A stretch of 64,000 nt of DNA from Gammaproteobacteria bacterium (GTDB lineage: Bacteria; Pseudomonadota; Gammaproteobacteria; Pseudomonadales; Halieaceae). The DNA lies in NCBI GenBank assembly GCA_030427485.1, contig JAUICG010000027.1, forward strand, positions 1 through 64,000, given 5' to 3'. Made by a program: the position numbers and the translations under genes. The stretch's first letter is position 1, and each line of letters starts with the position of its first letter. Positions 20,898 through 29,728 of this stretch are shown here, in pieces. Below the pieces are notes generated by a model. The model saw nothing but the letters and a program-made list of their open reading frames with translations. It did not search any database and was not told where the DNA came from.

Positions 20898-21890
20898 GTG
20901 AGCAGTACTGAGGGATCAATATTCACGAGCAAGTACCTCAGGTTCTCACTGGGCATTCTTCTCGGCGCGGCACTGCTCTATCTCAGTATCAAGAACGTTA
21001 GCTGGCAAGACATCAAGGGCGAACTGGAAAGCCTGGTTTATCCCTGGATCTTCTTTGCTGTGCTTTTATACTGGCTAGAGTTAACGCTCCGGATTGCCCG
21101 CTGGCGACGACTACTGGCACAGATGAAACCCCCCGTTGCAGGCAATCATATCGCACTGGCTTTCATCTCGGGCTATGCCGCGAATAATGTTCTCCCCGCG
21201 AAACTGGGCGAGGCCTTCCGCGCCGACCTGCTCGGCCGCCTGGCAAACGTTTCCAGGCTTTCCGCTTTCGGCTCGATTATCGTAGAGCGCCTGCTGGATA
21301 TGATTGCAATCCTGGGCATGGCGGCCTGGGGACTTTTTTTTGTCACCACCACCCAACTCGACACTGTCGAAGAAGTCAACAGAGGCCTGGGCCTGGTGCT
21401 GGCGCCTGTGCTGCTCCTGGTGCTGGCGATCTACTTCCTGGTGGCGAGGAAGCACACCGCCATTAACGCGAAACTCAAAACACTGAACGTCAGGGTAAGA
21501 AATCTGATCCAGGGACTGCAAACGCTGGAAGATACCTCCAGCTACCTGGGCTTACTCACAAGCACGCTGCTTATATGGACACTCAATTGCCTGGCCATCT
21601 GGTCGATCATGATGTCTCTCAGCATCCATCTGGACCTCAACCAGACGATATTACTGATCGGGCTAACCGGTATTTCCGCAGCAATACCCGCCGCACCGGC
21701 CGGCATCGGAACCCTGCAGTATGCGTTCCATCTCACCGCCATATTGTTCGATTTCCCCGCATCTGCCGCACTGGTGGCATCGGCTATCGTGCAGATCGCG
21801 CTGCTTGGCAGCGCGACCCTGGTCGGTGCGTTCGCCTACAGTTTCGCCGTCTCCCATCACCTGCTGCCGGCAGGAGGGGCCAGGCGATGA
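20898..21890 (+). CDS. Flippase-like integral membrane protein (UPF0104/AglD type)
   Basis: A 330-residue polytopic protein with about eight hydrophobic segments, using a GTG start. The stretch SGYAANNVLPAKLGEAFRADLLGR (about residues 95-118) is the signature of the LPG-synthase transmembrane / UPF0104 family, whose members occur beside lipid-linked sugar genes and are proposed lipid flippases. Its stop overlaps the next start by four bases (ATGA), so it is first in a translationally coupled operon with DprE1-like, DprE2-like, GT2 and methyltransferase genes. A role in moving a polyprenyl-linked sugar across the inner membrane is inferred from context. Confidence 0.82.
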   Translation: MSSTEGSIFTSKYLRFSLGILLGAALLYLSIKNVSWQDIKGELESLVYPWIFFAVLLYWLELTLRIARWRRLLAQMKPPVAGNHIALAFISGYAANNVLPAKLGEAFRADLLGRLANVSRLSAFGSIIVERLLDMIAILGMAAWGLFFVTTTQLDTVEEVNRGLGLVLAPVLLLVLAIYFLVARKHTAINAKLKTLNVRVRNLIQGLQTLEDTSSYLGLLTSTLLIWTLNCLAIWSIMMSLSIHLDLNQTILLIGLTGISAAIPAAPAGIGTLQYAFHLTAILFDFPASAALVASAIVQIALLGSATLVGAFAYSFAVSHHLLPAGGARR

Positions 21891-23215
21891 GTAGTGGACT
21901 GGTCAGGGAAACCCGCTTCACCACTTTCGACGGCACGCTGTCCCTGACCACCGCGCACCAGCGCCCCGATCGTTTTTGCCACCTGGAATCACCGGACCCG
22001 ACACGCCATCGAATTCCGCGTGGCGGCGGCTACGCGTATTCGGCCGCCAGTTTTGGAGAGAGCTCACTGGTGCAGGACCTGACGTGCTTCAACCGATTTC
22101 TCGCGTTCGACGCCGCAACACTGACACTGAAACTGGAAGCGGGCGTTCGTCTCATTGAATTGATGGAGTGGGCGCTACCGCGAAACCTGTATTTCCCGGT
22201 ACTGCCCGGTTACCCGCTGATTACGCTGGGCGGTTGTGTCGCCGCCGACGTGCACGGCAAGAACCCCTATAAAGACGGCACCTTCTCGGACTGGGTGAAA
22301 CAACTTACCCTCTTCCATCCACAAAAAGGCTACATCACATGCTCGGCGACGGAGCACCCGGAACTGTTTGCGATGACCTGCGGCGGGTACGGATTGACGG
22401 GGGTCATTACCACGCTGACCCTGCAGCTGACTGAACTGCCTGCACCGGCGCTAACGCTGTCTCGATACAGTGTCGCCAATCCGGCAGCAGCGGTGGATAC
22501 ATTGTCAACGCACGGTACCGATATCGCCTATAGCTGGCACGATGCCACGCCGGGAGCGCATTTCGGCCGGGGTATTGTCTTCAGCGGGCGCTGGTCGCAA
22601 TGCTTGAAGCAGCCAGCGTCTCTGAAATTCCGTCCCATGACGGCAACTTCCCGTGCAAGGCTGCCGTTCTCGGCCTGGAACGGGGTGACCGCTAGAATCG
22701 CCAATGCCGCTGTGCTGCTTCACGGCCGCTATAAACATGACAACCCTGAAACGGGCGTCCTGGATACAGCCTTTCCATTCGCCTCGAATGTCTACTTTCA
22801 CAAGCTGTTCGGAAGACCGGGGTTGCGGGAAACCCAGTTTCTCGTCAGCGAAGTGAACATAGGGGCGTGTCTGGAAGCTGTACAAAAACTGATATGCGAC
22901 ACCCGCGCACCGACGATGATGCTGTCCCTGAAGCGATTCAGGGGCAGGCAGACGGCGCTGAGCATGTCCGGCACCGGCTGGCTGCTGGCGCTGGACTGCT
23001 ACCGCAACGAGCGGACAGATGCATTCCTCGGTCAACTTGACGAGTTGCTGCTGGCTATGGGCGGACAGGTCAACCTCTCCAAGGACTCCCGGGTTTCACA
23101 GGATATCGCCGCACACACCGTCGCCGGACTTGCCGAGTTCAAGCGTTACCTGTTTGCGTACGACAGGGAGCGAATCATGCGCTCCGAACTGTCGGACAGG
23201 CTTGGGCTGTCATGA
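21887..23215 (+). CDS. DprE1-like FAD-binding oxidoreductase
   Basis: A 442-residue flavoprotein of the D-arabinono-lactone oxidase/DprE1 type. The FAD domain includes IPRGGGYAYSAAS, the LPGYPLITLGG and VAADVHGKNPYKDGTF region characteristic of DprE1 homologues, and MTCGGYGLTGVITTLTL. DprE1 oxidises the 2'-hydroxyl of decaprenylphosphoryl ribose, the first half of epimerisation to arabinose. The start at 21887 overlaps the previous stop (ATGA), and its own stop overlaps the SDR start in the same way. The longer upstream frame is in a different frame from the flippase and is not expected to be used. The lipid and sugar here are unproven. Confidence 0.82.
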   Translation: MSSGLVRETRFTTFDGTLSLTTAHQRPDRFCHLESPDPTRHRIPRGGGYAYSAASFGESSLVQDLTCFNRFLAFDAATLTLKLEAGVRLIELMEWALPRNLYFPVLPGYPLITLGGCVAADVHGKNPYKDGTFSDWVKQLTLFHPQKGYITCSATEHPELFAMTCGGYGLTGVITTLTLQLTELPAPALTLSRYSVANPAAAVDTLSTHGTDIAYSWHDATPGAHFGRGIVFSGRWSQCLKQPASLKFRPMTATSRARLPFSAWNGVTARIANAAVLLHGRYKHDNPETGVLDTAFPFASNVYFHKLFGRPGLRETQFLVSEVNIGACLEAVQKLICDTRAPTMMLSLKRFRGRQTALSMSGTGWLLALDCYRNERTDAFLGQLDELLLAMGGQVNLSKDSRVSQDIAAHTVAGLAEFKRYLFAYDRERIMRSELSDRLGLS

Positions 23216-23940
23216 CCTACATAATCATAGGGGGTTCTTCCGGACTGGGACGGGCGCTGGCGGAAAAGTTCGCCGCACAGGGATGCGAGCTGGTGCTGGT
23301 ATCCCGCGACGCCAGGGACACCGGGGCGCTGGCTGCCGACCTCACTATCAGGCACGGCGTGGCGGTCACTCCCGTGGCAATGGACCTGGCTGGCAGTCCG
23401 CTGCCATTCGACGCACTGGACAGTGTGCTGGGGAATCACGCTCCCCTGAAGGGCCTGCTGCTACCGGCGGGCGTCAACGACGACGCAGACAAGGTCGGGC
23501 TCAGCGCTGAAAAGCTCGCGTTTCTTTCACGGGTCAACTACCTGGCACCCTGCGAATTGCTGAATCACTACCTGCCTCTGCTGGAGAAAAACTCCGGTGT
23601 GATCATCGGTTTTGGCAGCGTCGCCACCGCACGGGGCAGGTCCAGGAATGCCGCTTACGCGGCGGCAAAAAACGCCCTTGCATCCTACTTCCAGAGCCTT
23701 GCCCATTACGCGGCGGGTCGCGGTATCTCCTGCCAGTATTATGTCCTTGGCTACCTGGATACCAACCTGGCCTTTTCGCAAACACTGCTGTTTCCATCGG
23801 CCTCGCCGGGGCGGGTGGCCGATGCGGTGTACCGCAACCGGTTCCGCAATGGCCGATTTTTTCTTCCGCGGCCCTGGTATATCCTTTACCGTATAGTCCA
23901 GCTTTTGCCCTGGGCTGTATTTCGACGCCTGACATTCTAG
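23212..23940 (+). CDS. DprE2-like short-chain dehydrogenase
   Basis: A 242-residue SDR with the cofactor motif GGSSGLGRAL near residue 7, catalytic Ser in FGSVATARG and YAAAK. The C-terminal tail after the catalytic domain is hydrophobic and basic (LPRPWYILYRIVQLLPWAVFRRL), resembling the membrane-associating tail of DprE2, which reduces the 2'-keto intermediate made by DprE1. It overlaps the DprE1-like gene by four bases, strongly suggesting the two proteins work together. The GT2 gene follows 4 bases later. Confidence 0.82.
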   Translation: MTYIIIGGSSGLGRALAEKFAAQGCELVLVSRDARDTGALAADLTIRHGVAVTPVAMDLAGSPLPFDALDSVLGNHAPLKGLLLPAGVNDDADKVGLSAEKLAFLSRVNYLAPCELLNHYLPLLEKNSGVIIGFGSVATARGRSRNAAYAAAKNALASYFQSLAHYAAGRGISCQYYVLGYLDTNLAFSQTLLFPSASPGRVADAVYRNRFRNGRFFLPRPWYILYRIVQLLPWAVFRRLTF

Positions 23941-23944
23941 AGCC

Positions 23945-24682
23945 ATGACAGAAGCGAAACCCGACATCAGCCTGTTTTTCCCGGTTTACCATGACGAGAG
24001 AACCGTCCGTATCGTTGCCTGCCGGGCGCTTGAACTGCTGCAGGAGGTCGCGGGCGAGTATGAGATCATTATCGTCAACGACGGTTCACCCGATGCGTCC
24101 GGTGAGATCGCGGATCAACTGGCTGCGGAACACGCGCCAATCAGAGTGATCCACCATCCTGAAAATCGCGGGTATGGCGCGGCCATGAAAACCGGGATTG
24201 CCGCCTGCCAATACGACATCATCTGCATGATCGACGGTGACAATGAGTACGACGTTTTCGACCTGAAGAAAATGCTGGCCGTGCGCGACTATTACATGCT
24301 GGTGATTGCATTTCGCTACCGCAAACTCTATTCAACCAAACGAATCTTTATCTCCTTCGTGTACAATGCCGTACTGCGTCTGGTATTCAAGAGCCCGTTT
24401 CGCGATATTTCGACCGGCATAAGACTCATTAATCGCGCGGTGCTCGATGACATTGAACTGAGCTCCAACAGCCCATTCATCGGCGCCGAGTTGACGCTCA
24501 AATCCATGCTTCGTGGCTTTCCCGTCGGCGAGGTAGGCATTCAAACCTTTCCGAGGGATTTCGGGCAGGGCTCCGCGACCTCGCTGAAAAACATCATTGG
24601 CACAATCAAAGACATCAGGCGAATCCGCCGGGAGGTATTTTCCGACTCCTACGATATGCCCGAGGGGCGGACAAGGGGCTAG
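23945..24682 (+). CDS. Family 2 glycosyltransferase, polyprenyl-phosphate type
   Basis: A 245-residue soluble GT-A enzyme resembling dolichol-phosphate mannosyltransferase. It has NDGSPDASGEIADQL, PENRGYGAAMKTGI and the metal-binding MIDGDNEYD, then a domain ending in RDFGQGSATSLKN. No C-terminal membrane segments are present, so it acts at the cytoplasmic face. It would charge a polyprenyl phosphate with a sugar from a nucleotide donor; this would provide substrate to the DprE1/E2-like pair or use the flippase. The donor sugar is unknown. Confidence 0.88.
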   Translation: MTEAKPDISLFFPVYHDERTVRIVACRALELLQEVAGEYEIIIVNDGSPDASGEIADQLAAEHAPIRVIHHPENRGYGAAMKTGIAACQYDIICMIDGDNEYDVFDLKKMLAVRDYYMLVIAFRYRKLYSTKRIFISFVYNAVLRLVFKSPFRDISTGIRLINRAVLDDIELSSNSPFIGAELTLKSMLRGFPVGEVGIQTFPRDFGQGSATSLKNIIGTIKDIRRIRREVFSDSYDMPEGRTRG

Positions 24683-24691
24683 CATTCGCTT

Positions 24692-25360
24692 ATGGACGAT
24701 CTCGCAAAACTCTATCAAATCCGATTCTCAGGCGCGGAACGCATGCGCAAGGACAGGGTCTGGAAAGTGCTCTGTGAAGACTATTTCCAGCAGTTCGTGC
24801 CCCATGCCTCCACGGTGCTGGAGATCGCCAGCGGATACGGGGAGTTCATCCGGCATATTGCCGCCACCAGAAAAATCGCCGTCGACCTGAACCCGGACTC
24901 CGCCGCCTGCCTTCCCGGCGACGTTGAATTTCACCTCGGCAGCGCGTCGGACCTGGCAATGCTGGCAGACGATTCAGTGGATGTCTGTTTCAGCAGCAAT
25001 TTTTTCGAACACCTGCCCAGCAAGGACGTAATGGACGCAGTGCTGTCCGAGGCGCTGCGCGTGCTGAAACCCGGTGCGATCTACCTCGCAATGCAGCCGA
25101 ACCTGCGCTGTGAACCGGGCAAATACTGGGATTACTACGACCATGTGCTGCCGCTTACGCATCTGTCCTGCCGGGAAGCGTTCGCCAAGGCGGGATTCGA
25201 GGTCATCCGTGTCATCGATCGCTTCATCCCGTTCAGCACCGACTCCAGGCTTCCGCAACATCCTCTGCTGGTAAAGATGTACTTGCGCGTACCCCTGTTG
25301 TGGCGGCTGCTCGGCGGACAATTCGTGATTATCGGACGCAAAAATGCAAGGATTGCTTGA
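24692..25360 (+). CDS. Class I SAM-dependent methyltransferase
   Basis: A 222-residue Rossmann methyltransferase. Motif I is LEIASGYGEF near residue 49, the acidic loop is VDLNPDSA, and a motif IV-like DVCFSSNFFEHLP is followed by RVLKPGAIYL. It is the last gene of the flippase/DprE-like operon, 9 bases after the GT2 gene, so it may methylate the lipid-linked sugar. It converges on the membrane protein gene at 25384. Confidence 0.87.
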   Translation: MDDLAKLYQIRFSGAERMRKDRVWKVLCEDYFQQFVPHASTVLEIASGYGEFIRHIAATRKIAVDLNPDSAACLPGDVEFHLGSASDLAMLADDSVDVCFSSNFFEHLPSKDVMDAVLSEALRVLKPGAIYLAMQPNLRCEPGKYWDYYDHVLPLTHLSCREAFAKAGFEVIRVIDRFIPFSTDSRLPQHPLLVKMYLRVPLLWRLLGGQFVIIGRKNARIA

Positions 25361-25383
25361 TCAGGATGCCCTTGTGAAACGCT

Positions 25384-26793
25384 TCAATGCAATGTATCCG
25401 CGGCACCGTCCTCAACGTGCCCGCGTGGCGATTTTTCGCAATCAGGGAGTGGTTTGCATGGCGGCTTGTACATCCCCATCGAGACAGCGTCTTCGAGGAC
25501 AGCTGTGACCGACTCCCCTTCCCCCCTGAAGTAGACCGGGTACATATCCAGGTTGTACTCGGTGTATCGCTGATTCAGAATCTCTTGCAACGGAGGCGCG
25601 AAAATGCGGAATGCCCACGCCCAGTAAATACCCGCGGCAACAACAATGACGGGAAGCACGAAGGACTTGAAGCGCTTCAACCTGAGTTGCAAAAGCAACG
25701 CAAGGCTGCTCAACAAAATGACCGACAGAAAACTGTACCTGGATACCAGTATGGTGTCCGGCGCCAATACTCTCGCTCTGCCTATGGTCACTGCAGCGGC
25801 TGCAGCCACCACGAACCAGCAGCACAGTAGCAGGCGCACGTCGTCATCTTTGTAACTCCTCAGGGTGATATACAGCAGGAGCAGCAACATGGACAAACCG
25901 GCGCCGCCCGCCAGCAGCATGCTGTCCCCGGTCAGTGCGGAACCCAGTGTCACCAATAGCGAAGTACCGTAACGCTCAAGAAACAGCGGCACCGACATAT
26001 CGACAATATAATCCGGAAACAGGTCCCGTATTCCGGCCGGCGCTTCCGAACCGGGATAGAAGTAGGTAGATTCCGGCATATCGATACGCCAAACCAGGGT
26101 GGCGATAATCGCGAGCATCAGCCAGACCGCGGCGTAGGACAGCGGCCTGCTCCTGGTCAGGATGTACTGATGAAGCAAACTCGCAAGACCCAGCAGCCAG
26201 ACAAGCTGGCCTGCGGCATATGTCAGCGTTGAAAATATGCACAGGACAGCCGCCAGACCCAGTCTGAGTGGTGTGACTTTGTGAAGCAGGACAATACAGG
26301 CGAACCCGTAGAGGAATACATAATAGTAGGCAAAAGAGGCCTGGCTCCACAGCACAATCATGTAACACCGGATGTGGAGTAACAACAAGCCTGAGACGAG
26401 CAGATAGACCCAGCGATACGTCTCATTCCTGACCATCAGGTAGAACAGAACAAGGATCAGCGGCAGGGCCATATTGGCCAGCAGCGCCAGCGTATGGAAA
26501 TTGATCTCGCCTTCGACCAGGTAGGCGACATAGACCAGCAGCCTCGTGGCACCGGTGCGGTGATCGGCATGCCATTTGAACAGTTCTTCGAAACCGTCCC
26601 TGACGTTATCGGCCTTCTCCACCAGGGTGACAGGTCGCAGGAGATCGTAAATACCATCGTGATAAGGGACATTGATCGCATAGCGATCGACGAAGCAGAA
26701 GAAATAGAGTATCACTGCACCCAGTGCCAGCAACGGTACCCAGCGTATAAGGAGATCTGACGCAAAGCGTGGCATACGGGGGGGCGAGTTCAT
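25384..26793 (-). CDS. Polytopic membrane protein, possible GT-C glycosyltransferase
   Basis: A 469-residue protein with about ten to twelve hydrophobic segments and a hydrophilic C-terminal tail of about 60 residues. The first periplasmic loop carries VPYHDGIYDLL and FKWHADHRTGATRLL, resembling the acidic and HxxHR-like patterns near the first loop of uncharacterised GT-C-fold proteins. No family is firmly recognised. The ATG at 26793 is chosen over a TTG 9 bases upstream; no ribosome site is obvious for either. It converges on the methyltransferase gene of the DprE-like operon, which fits a glycan role. Confidence 0.7.
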   Translation of the reverse strand: MNSPPRMPRFASDLLIRWVPLLALGAVILYFFCFVDRYAINVPYHDGIYDLLRPVTLVEKADNVRDGFEELFKWHADHRTGATRLLVYVAYLVEGEINFHTLALLANMALPLILVLFYLMVRNETYRWVYLLVSGLLLLHIRCYMIVLWSQASFAYYYVFLYGFACIVLLHKVTPLRLGLAAVLCIFSTLTYAAGQLVWLLGLASLLHQYILTRSRPLSYAAVWLMLAIIATLVWRIDMPESTYFYPGSEAPAGIRDLFPDYIVDMSVPLFLERYGTSLLVTLGSALTGDSMLLAGGAGLSMLLLLLYITLRSYKDDDVRLLLCCWFVVAAAAAVTIGRARVLAPDTILVSRYSFLSVILLSSLALLLQLRLKRFKSFVLPVIVVAAGIYWAWAFRIFAPPLQEILNQRYTEYNLDMYPVYFRGEGESVTAVLEDAVSMGMYKPPCKPLPDCEKSPRGHVEDGAADTLH

Positions 26794-27010
26794 GCTGCAC
26801 AATATACGCGCAGGCGGGTTAAAGACAAGACAATTGCGCGGGGGTAAATCGCAAATCGTAGAAGTCTTTCACACTACACATGTCGGGGAACCGCTCTCTG
26901 GCTCTGACCGCACCGCTCAAATCCCGTTTTGCGCTTACCGTCAAGCTGCACCTCTTTCCGATATCCCTGGCGGAGGCGTTGTCAGGCTGGCTACTGGTCA
27001 GCGCCGCCGG

Positions 27011-27979
27011 CTACCGCAGTTCACCCGCCAGCGACAGCAGTGATAACAGGAAAAATCCGCAGGTAATCGTTACCATGGACAATAGCGTCGTCAATACCAC
27101 GATGTTGGCGGCCAGCGTGCCGTCACCACGCGCGGCAACCACCATCACATGACTGGAGGCCGCCACGGGAGTCGCCAGCAACAGGAACATCACACCCAGT
27201 TGTTCGTCGCGCACGCCGATGGACCAGGCCAGCAGAACACCCAGTAGCGGCGCAATGCACAGGCGCCACAGGGTCGCCTCCCATGTCAAAGCACCGGCCT
27301 TGTACAGGCGCGAGAAGTTCATCGAGGCGCCGATGCAGACCAGCACCAGCGGCAGGAAAAACATCGACAGGCCCGCACCCATCGGGCGCAGTAGCGCGGG
27401 CACTGGCAAACCGGAGACGGACAGGCAGACACCGGCACTGATGCCGATTATCAGCGGGTTGCGCGCAATGCCCGTCAGCACACTGCGCATCGTGGTACTG
27501 GAGCCGAGCGTGGTATTGAGTATGAAGACAGCGAGCACATTGTACAGCATCGTCATCAGCGCGATCGGCAGCGCTGCCAGCACAGGACCGCGCTCGCCAT
27601 AGGCGGATACGGCCAGCGCCATGCCCACGATCGCGAGATTGGAGCGAAACGCGGCCTGCACGAATATACCGCGCTGCGCCAGCGGGTGGCGACGCCAGCG
27701 GGAATAGTACGTGCTCAATACCACGGTCAGCAGCGTTGCCAGCACGCCCGCGAACAGGTAGAGCGCACTGCCGAGGCCCGAATAATCAACCTGTGCGGCC
27801 CCGGCAAACAGCATCAACGGCAGGCCAAAGGTGAACGCGAAACGCGACAGTTTTTCGTTCAGCGCCTGGGGCAGCAGGCCAAACACCTTGAACAGGATAC
27901 CGAGCACCAGCCAGCCGAACGTGGGCAGGGACACGGCCAGGGCATCGTAAAACAGCGCCAGGGCGTCATTCAGCGACAT
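27011..27979 (-). CDS. AEC family transporter
   Basis: A 322-residue membrane protein with about ten hydrophobic helices in two halves separated by a loop, matching the auxin efflux carrier family: the N-terminal LPTFGWLVLGILFKVFGLLP and the ARNPLIIGISAGVCL stretch are typical. These secondary carriers move organic acids or amino-acid-derived compounds. It lies 54 bases after the aminotransferase stop on the same strand, so the pair may take up or export the amine or its product. Confidence 0.87.
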   Translation of the reverse strand: MSLNDALALFYDALAVSLPTFGWLVLGILFKVFGLLPQALNEKLSRFAFTFGLPLMLFAGAAQVDYSGLGSALYLFAGVLATLLTVVLSTYYSRWRRHPLAQRGIFVQAAFRSNLAIVGMALAVSAYGERGPVLAALPIALMTMLYNVLAVFILNTTLGSSTTMRSVLTGIARNPLIIGISAGVCLSVSGLPVPALLRPMGAGLSMFFLPLVLVCIGASMNFSRLYKAGALTWEATLWRLCIAPLLGVLLAWSIGVRDEQLGVMFLLLATPVAASSHVMVVAARGDGTLAANIVVLTTLLSMVTITCGFFLLSLLSLAGELR

Positions 27980-28033
27980 GGCTCAACCGGTCTCGACCTG
28001 GATCAGGCACCTGGCAACCCGCCGTCAACCGTC

Positions 28034-29359
28034 TCAGGACAATTCGTGCAGGGTTTCGCTGAGCGCAGTCAGCAAACTGTCGATCTGGGCCGTCTCGATA
28101 ACAAACGGCAAACCCAGTGCTATCACATCGCCGCCATAGCGCACATAGAAGCCTTTCTCCCACATGCGCATCGCCACTTCGAACGGCCGTCGCGCCGGTT
28201 CGCCGGGATACGCCGCCAGCTGCACCGCACCGGCAAAACCGAAATTGCGGATATCGCTCACATACGGCGCGCCGGCGAGCTGATGCAGGCCATTTTCAAA
28301 ATACGGCGCCAGCCTCGCCACGCGCTGCGGCAGTTCCTCGCGCTGCAACAGCGCCAGCGCGGCGCCGGCTGCCGCACAAGCCACGGGGTGCCCGGAGTAG
28401 GTATAGCCATGCGGGAATTCAAGCAGGTAGTCAGGCCCACCCTGCGCCATGAAGGTCTGGTAGATTGCGCCCTGGGCAACAACCGCTCCCATCGGGATCG
28501 CTCCGTTCGTCAATTGTTTCGCCAGCGTCAGGATATCCGGTACCACGCCAAAGACCTCGGCCGCGGTCAGACCGCCGCAGCGCCCGAGGCCGGTAATCAC
28601 CTCGTCGAAGATCAGCAGGATATTGTTGGCGGTGCAAATCTCCCGCAGGCGCTGCAGGTAGCCCGCAGGCGGCGGGATCACGCCGCCGGAACCAATGACC
28701 GGCTCGACGATCACGGCCGCTATGTTGCTGGCGTCGTGCAGCGCGATCAGGTCAAGCAGTTCCTCCGCCAGTTCAACGCCTTTCTCCGGCATGCCGCGAC
28801 TGAACACATTACCGGGCAGCAGGGTGTGCGACAGGTGATCCGCCTCGACACCCTGCCCGAACAGTTTCCGGTTGGCGCCGATACCCCCGACCGAAATACC
28901 GCCGAAATTGACACCGTGATAGCCCCGACCACGCCCGATGAACCGCGTCTTACCCGGCTCGCCTTTCTGTCGCCAATAGGCGCGCGCCATTTTCATCGCC
29001 GTTTCCACACACTCTGAACCCGAGTTGGTGTAGAACACGTAGTCCAGGCCATCGGGCGTCAGCGCCTTGATCGTATTGGCGAGCTCAAAGGCGCCCGGAT
29101 GCCCGAACTGGAACGAGGGCGCGTAGTCGAGTACCTGCATCTGCGCGTGCACGGCCTCGGTGATTTCCCGCCGGTTGTGCCCCGCGCCACAGCACCAGAG
29201 CCCGGAGAGCCCGTCCAGCACCCTGCGCCCCCTGTCGTCGATCAGATGTACCCCCTCGGCAGCGACAACCATGCGCGGATCGCGCTTGAACTGGCGGTTG
29301 CCGGTGTAGGGCATCCAGTAGGCTTCGAGTTGCTCGCGGGTGAGCGGTGTGCTGGTCAT
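28034..29359 (-). CDS. Class III PLP aminotransferase
   Basis: A 441-residue fold-type I enzyme. The cofactor region reads IFDEVITGLGRCG, and the Schiff-base lysine is probably that in LAKQLTNGAIPMGAV (about residue 284). GLSGLWCCGAGHNR, YTNSGSECVETAMKMAR and YSGHPVACAAAGAAL match omega-amino acid:pyruvate and beta-alanine/taurine aminotransferases. It transfers an amino group between an omega-amine and pyruvate or 2-oxoglutarate. A 22-base palindrome lies 70-91 bases upstream of the start, and the AEC transporter gene follows. Confidence 0.93.
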   Translation of the reverse strand: MTSTPLTREQLEAYWMPYTGNRQFKRDPRMVVAAEGVHLIDDRGRRVLDGLSGLWCCGAGHNRREITEAVHAQMQVLDYAPSFQFGHPGAFELANTIKALTPDGLDYVFYTNSGSECVETAMKMARAYWRQKGEPGKTRFIGRGRGYHGVNFGGISVGGIGANRKLFGQGVEADHLSHTLLPGNVFSRGMPEKGVELAEELLDLIALHDASNIAAVIVEPVIGSGGVIPPPAGYLQRLREICTANNILLIFDEVITGLGRCGGLTAAEVFGVVPDILTLAKQLTNGAIPMGAVVAQGAIYQTFMAQGGPDYLLEFPHGYTYSGHPVACAAAGAALALLQREELPQRVARLAPYFENGLHQLAGAPYVSDIRNFGFAGAVQLAAYPGEPARRPFEVAMRMWEKGFYVRYGGDVIALGLPFVIETAQIDSLLTALSETLHELS

Positions 29360-29428
29360 TGCGGGATACCTCCGGGTGATGCAGTATTCTAGGCCGATAA
29401 CGCTGTCCTATACATCACTATCTTTTCG

Positions 29429-29450
29429 GGCAAGGCCCCGGGGCTTTGCC
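29429..29450. promoter_or_regulatory. 22-bp palindrome upstream of the aminotransferase
   Basis: The bases read GGCAAGGCCCC followed directly by GGGGCTTTGCC: an uninterrupted inverted repeat with one mismatched pair, in the promoter region. Size and symmetry suit a dimeric repressor; the absence of a loop argues against a terminator. Confidence 0.5.
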
Positions 29451-29530
29451 TGTATAAGCAAGGTTCAACTGATCAAAAGATATGCACTACCGGGAATAAG
29501 ACCCTATGTGAAGTTCGTAGTGGGATGAGA

Positions 29531-29694
29531 GGTGGATCTGGGGCGGGGCTATGCGGCATATAGGGCGTGCTTGAGCCTGCAGCGCTTTTCGGGGGCCTTC
29601 TGCGAGCACTGTCCGAGTCCCGAAAATTGCGCAGCAACCTGAAAAGCGCTGCAGGCTTACGCCCGTCGCCGGATAGCCCCGCCCCAGATGCACC
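29531..29694. repeat. 164-bp imperfect inverted repeat (hairpin or MITE-like)
   Basis: The left arm (29531-29590) and right arm (29641-29694) are reverse complements with gaps: 21 of the outer 22 bases match and the innermost 17 match perfectly (each ends at AGCCTGCAGCGCTTTTC or its complement). The middle differs by small insertions, and the loop is 50 bases. It lies 34 bases after the KstD-like stop. The shape fits a non-autonomous element or large intergenic palindrome. I see no target-site duplication. The rest of the 29360-29728 gap (369 bases) holds the palindrome at 29429 and nothing else. Confidence 0.8.
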
Positions 29695-29728
29695 GGCTGA
29701 TTCGGTCAAGACGAGTTATCAGGAGAGT

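Noticed and set aside
27686..29017. Long plus-strand frame opposite the AEC and aminotransferase genes
   Set aside because: Composition is that of an antisense frame and both overlapped genes have strong family signatures.
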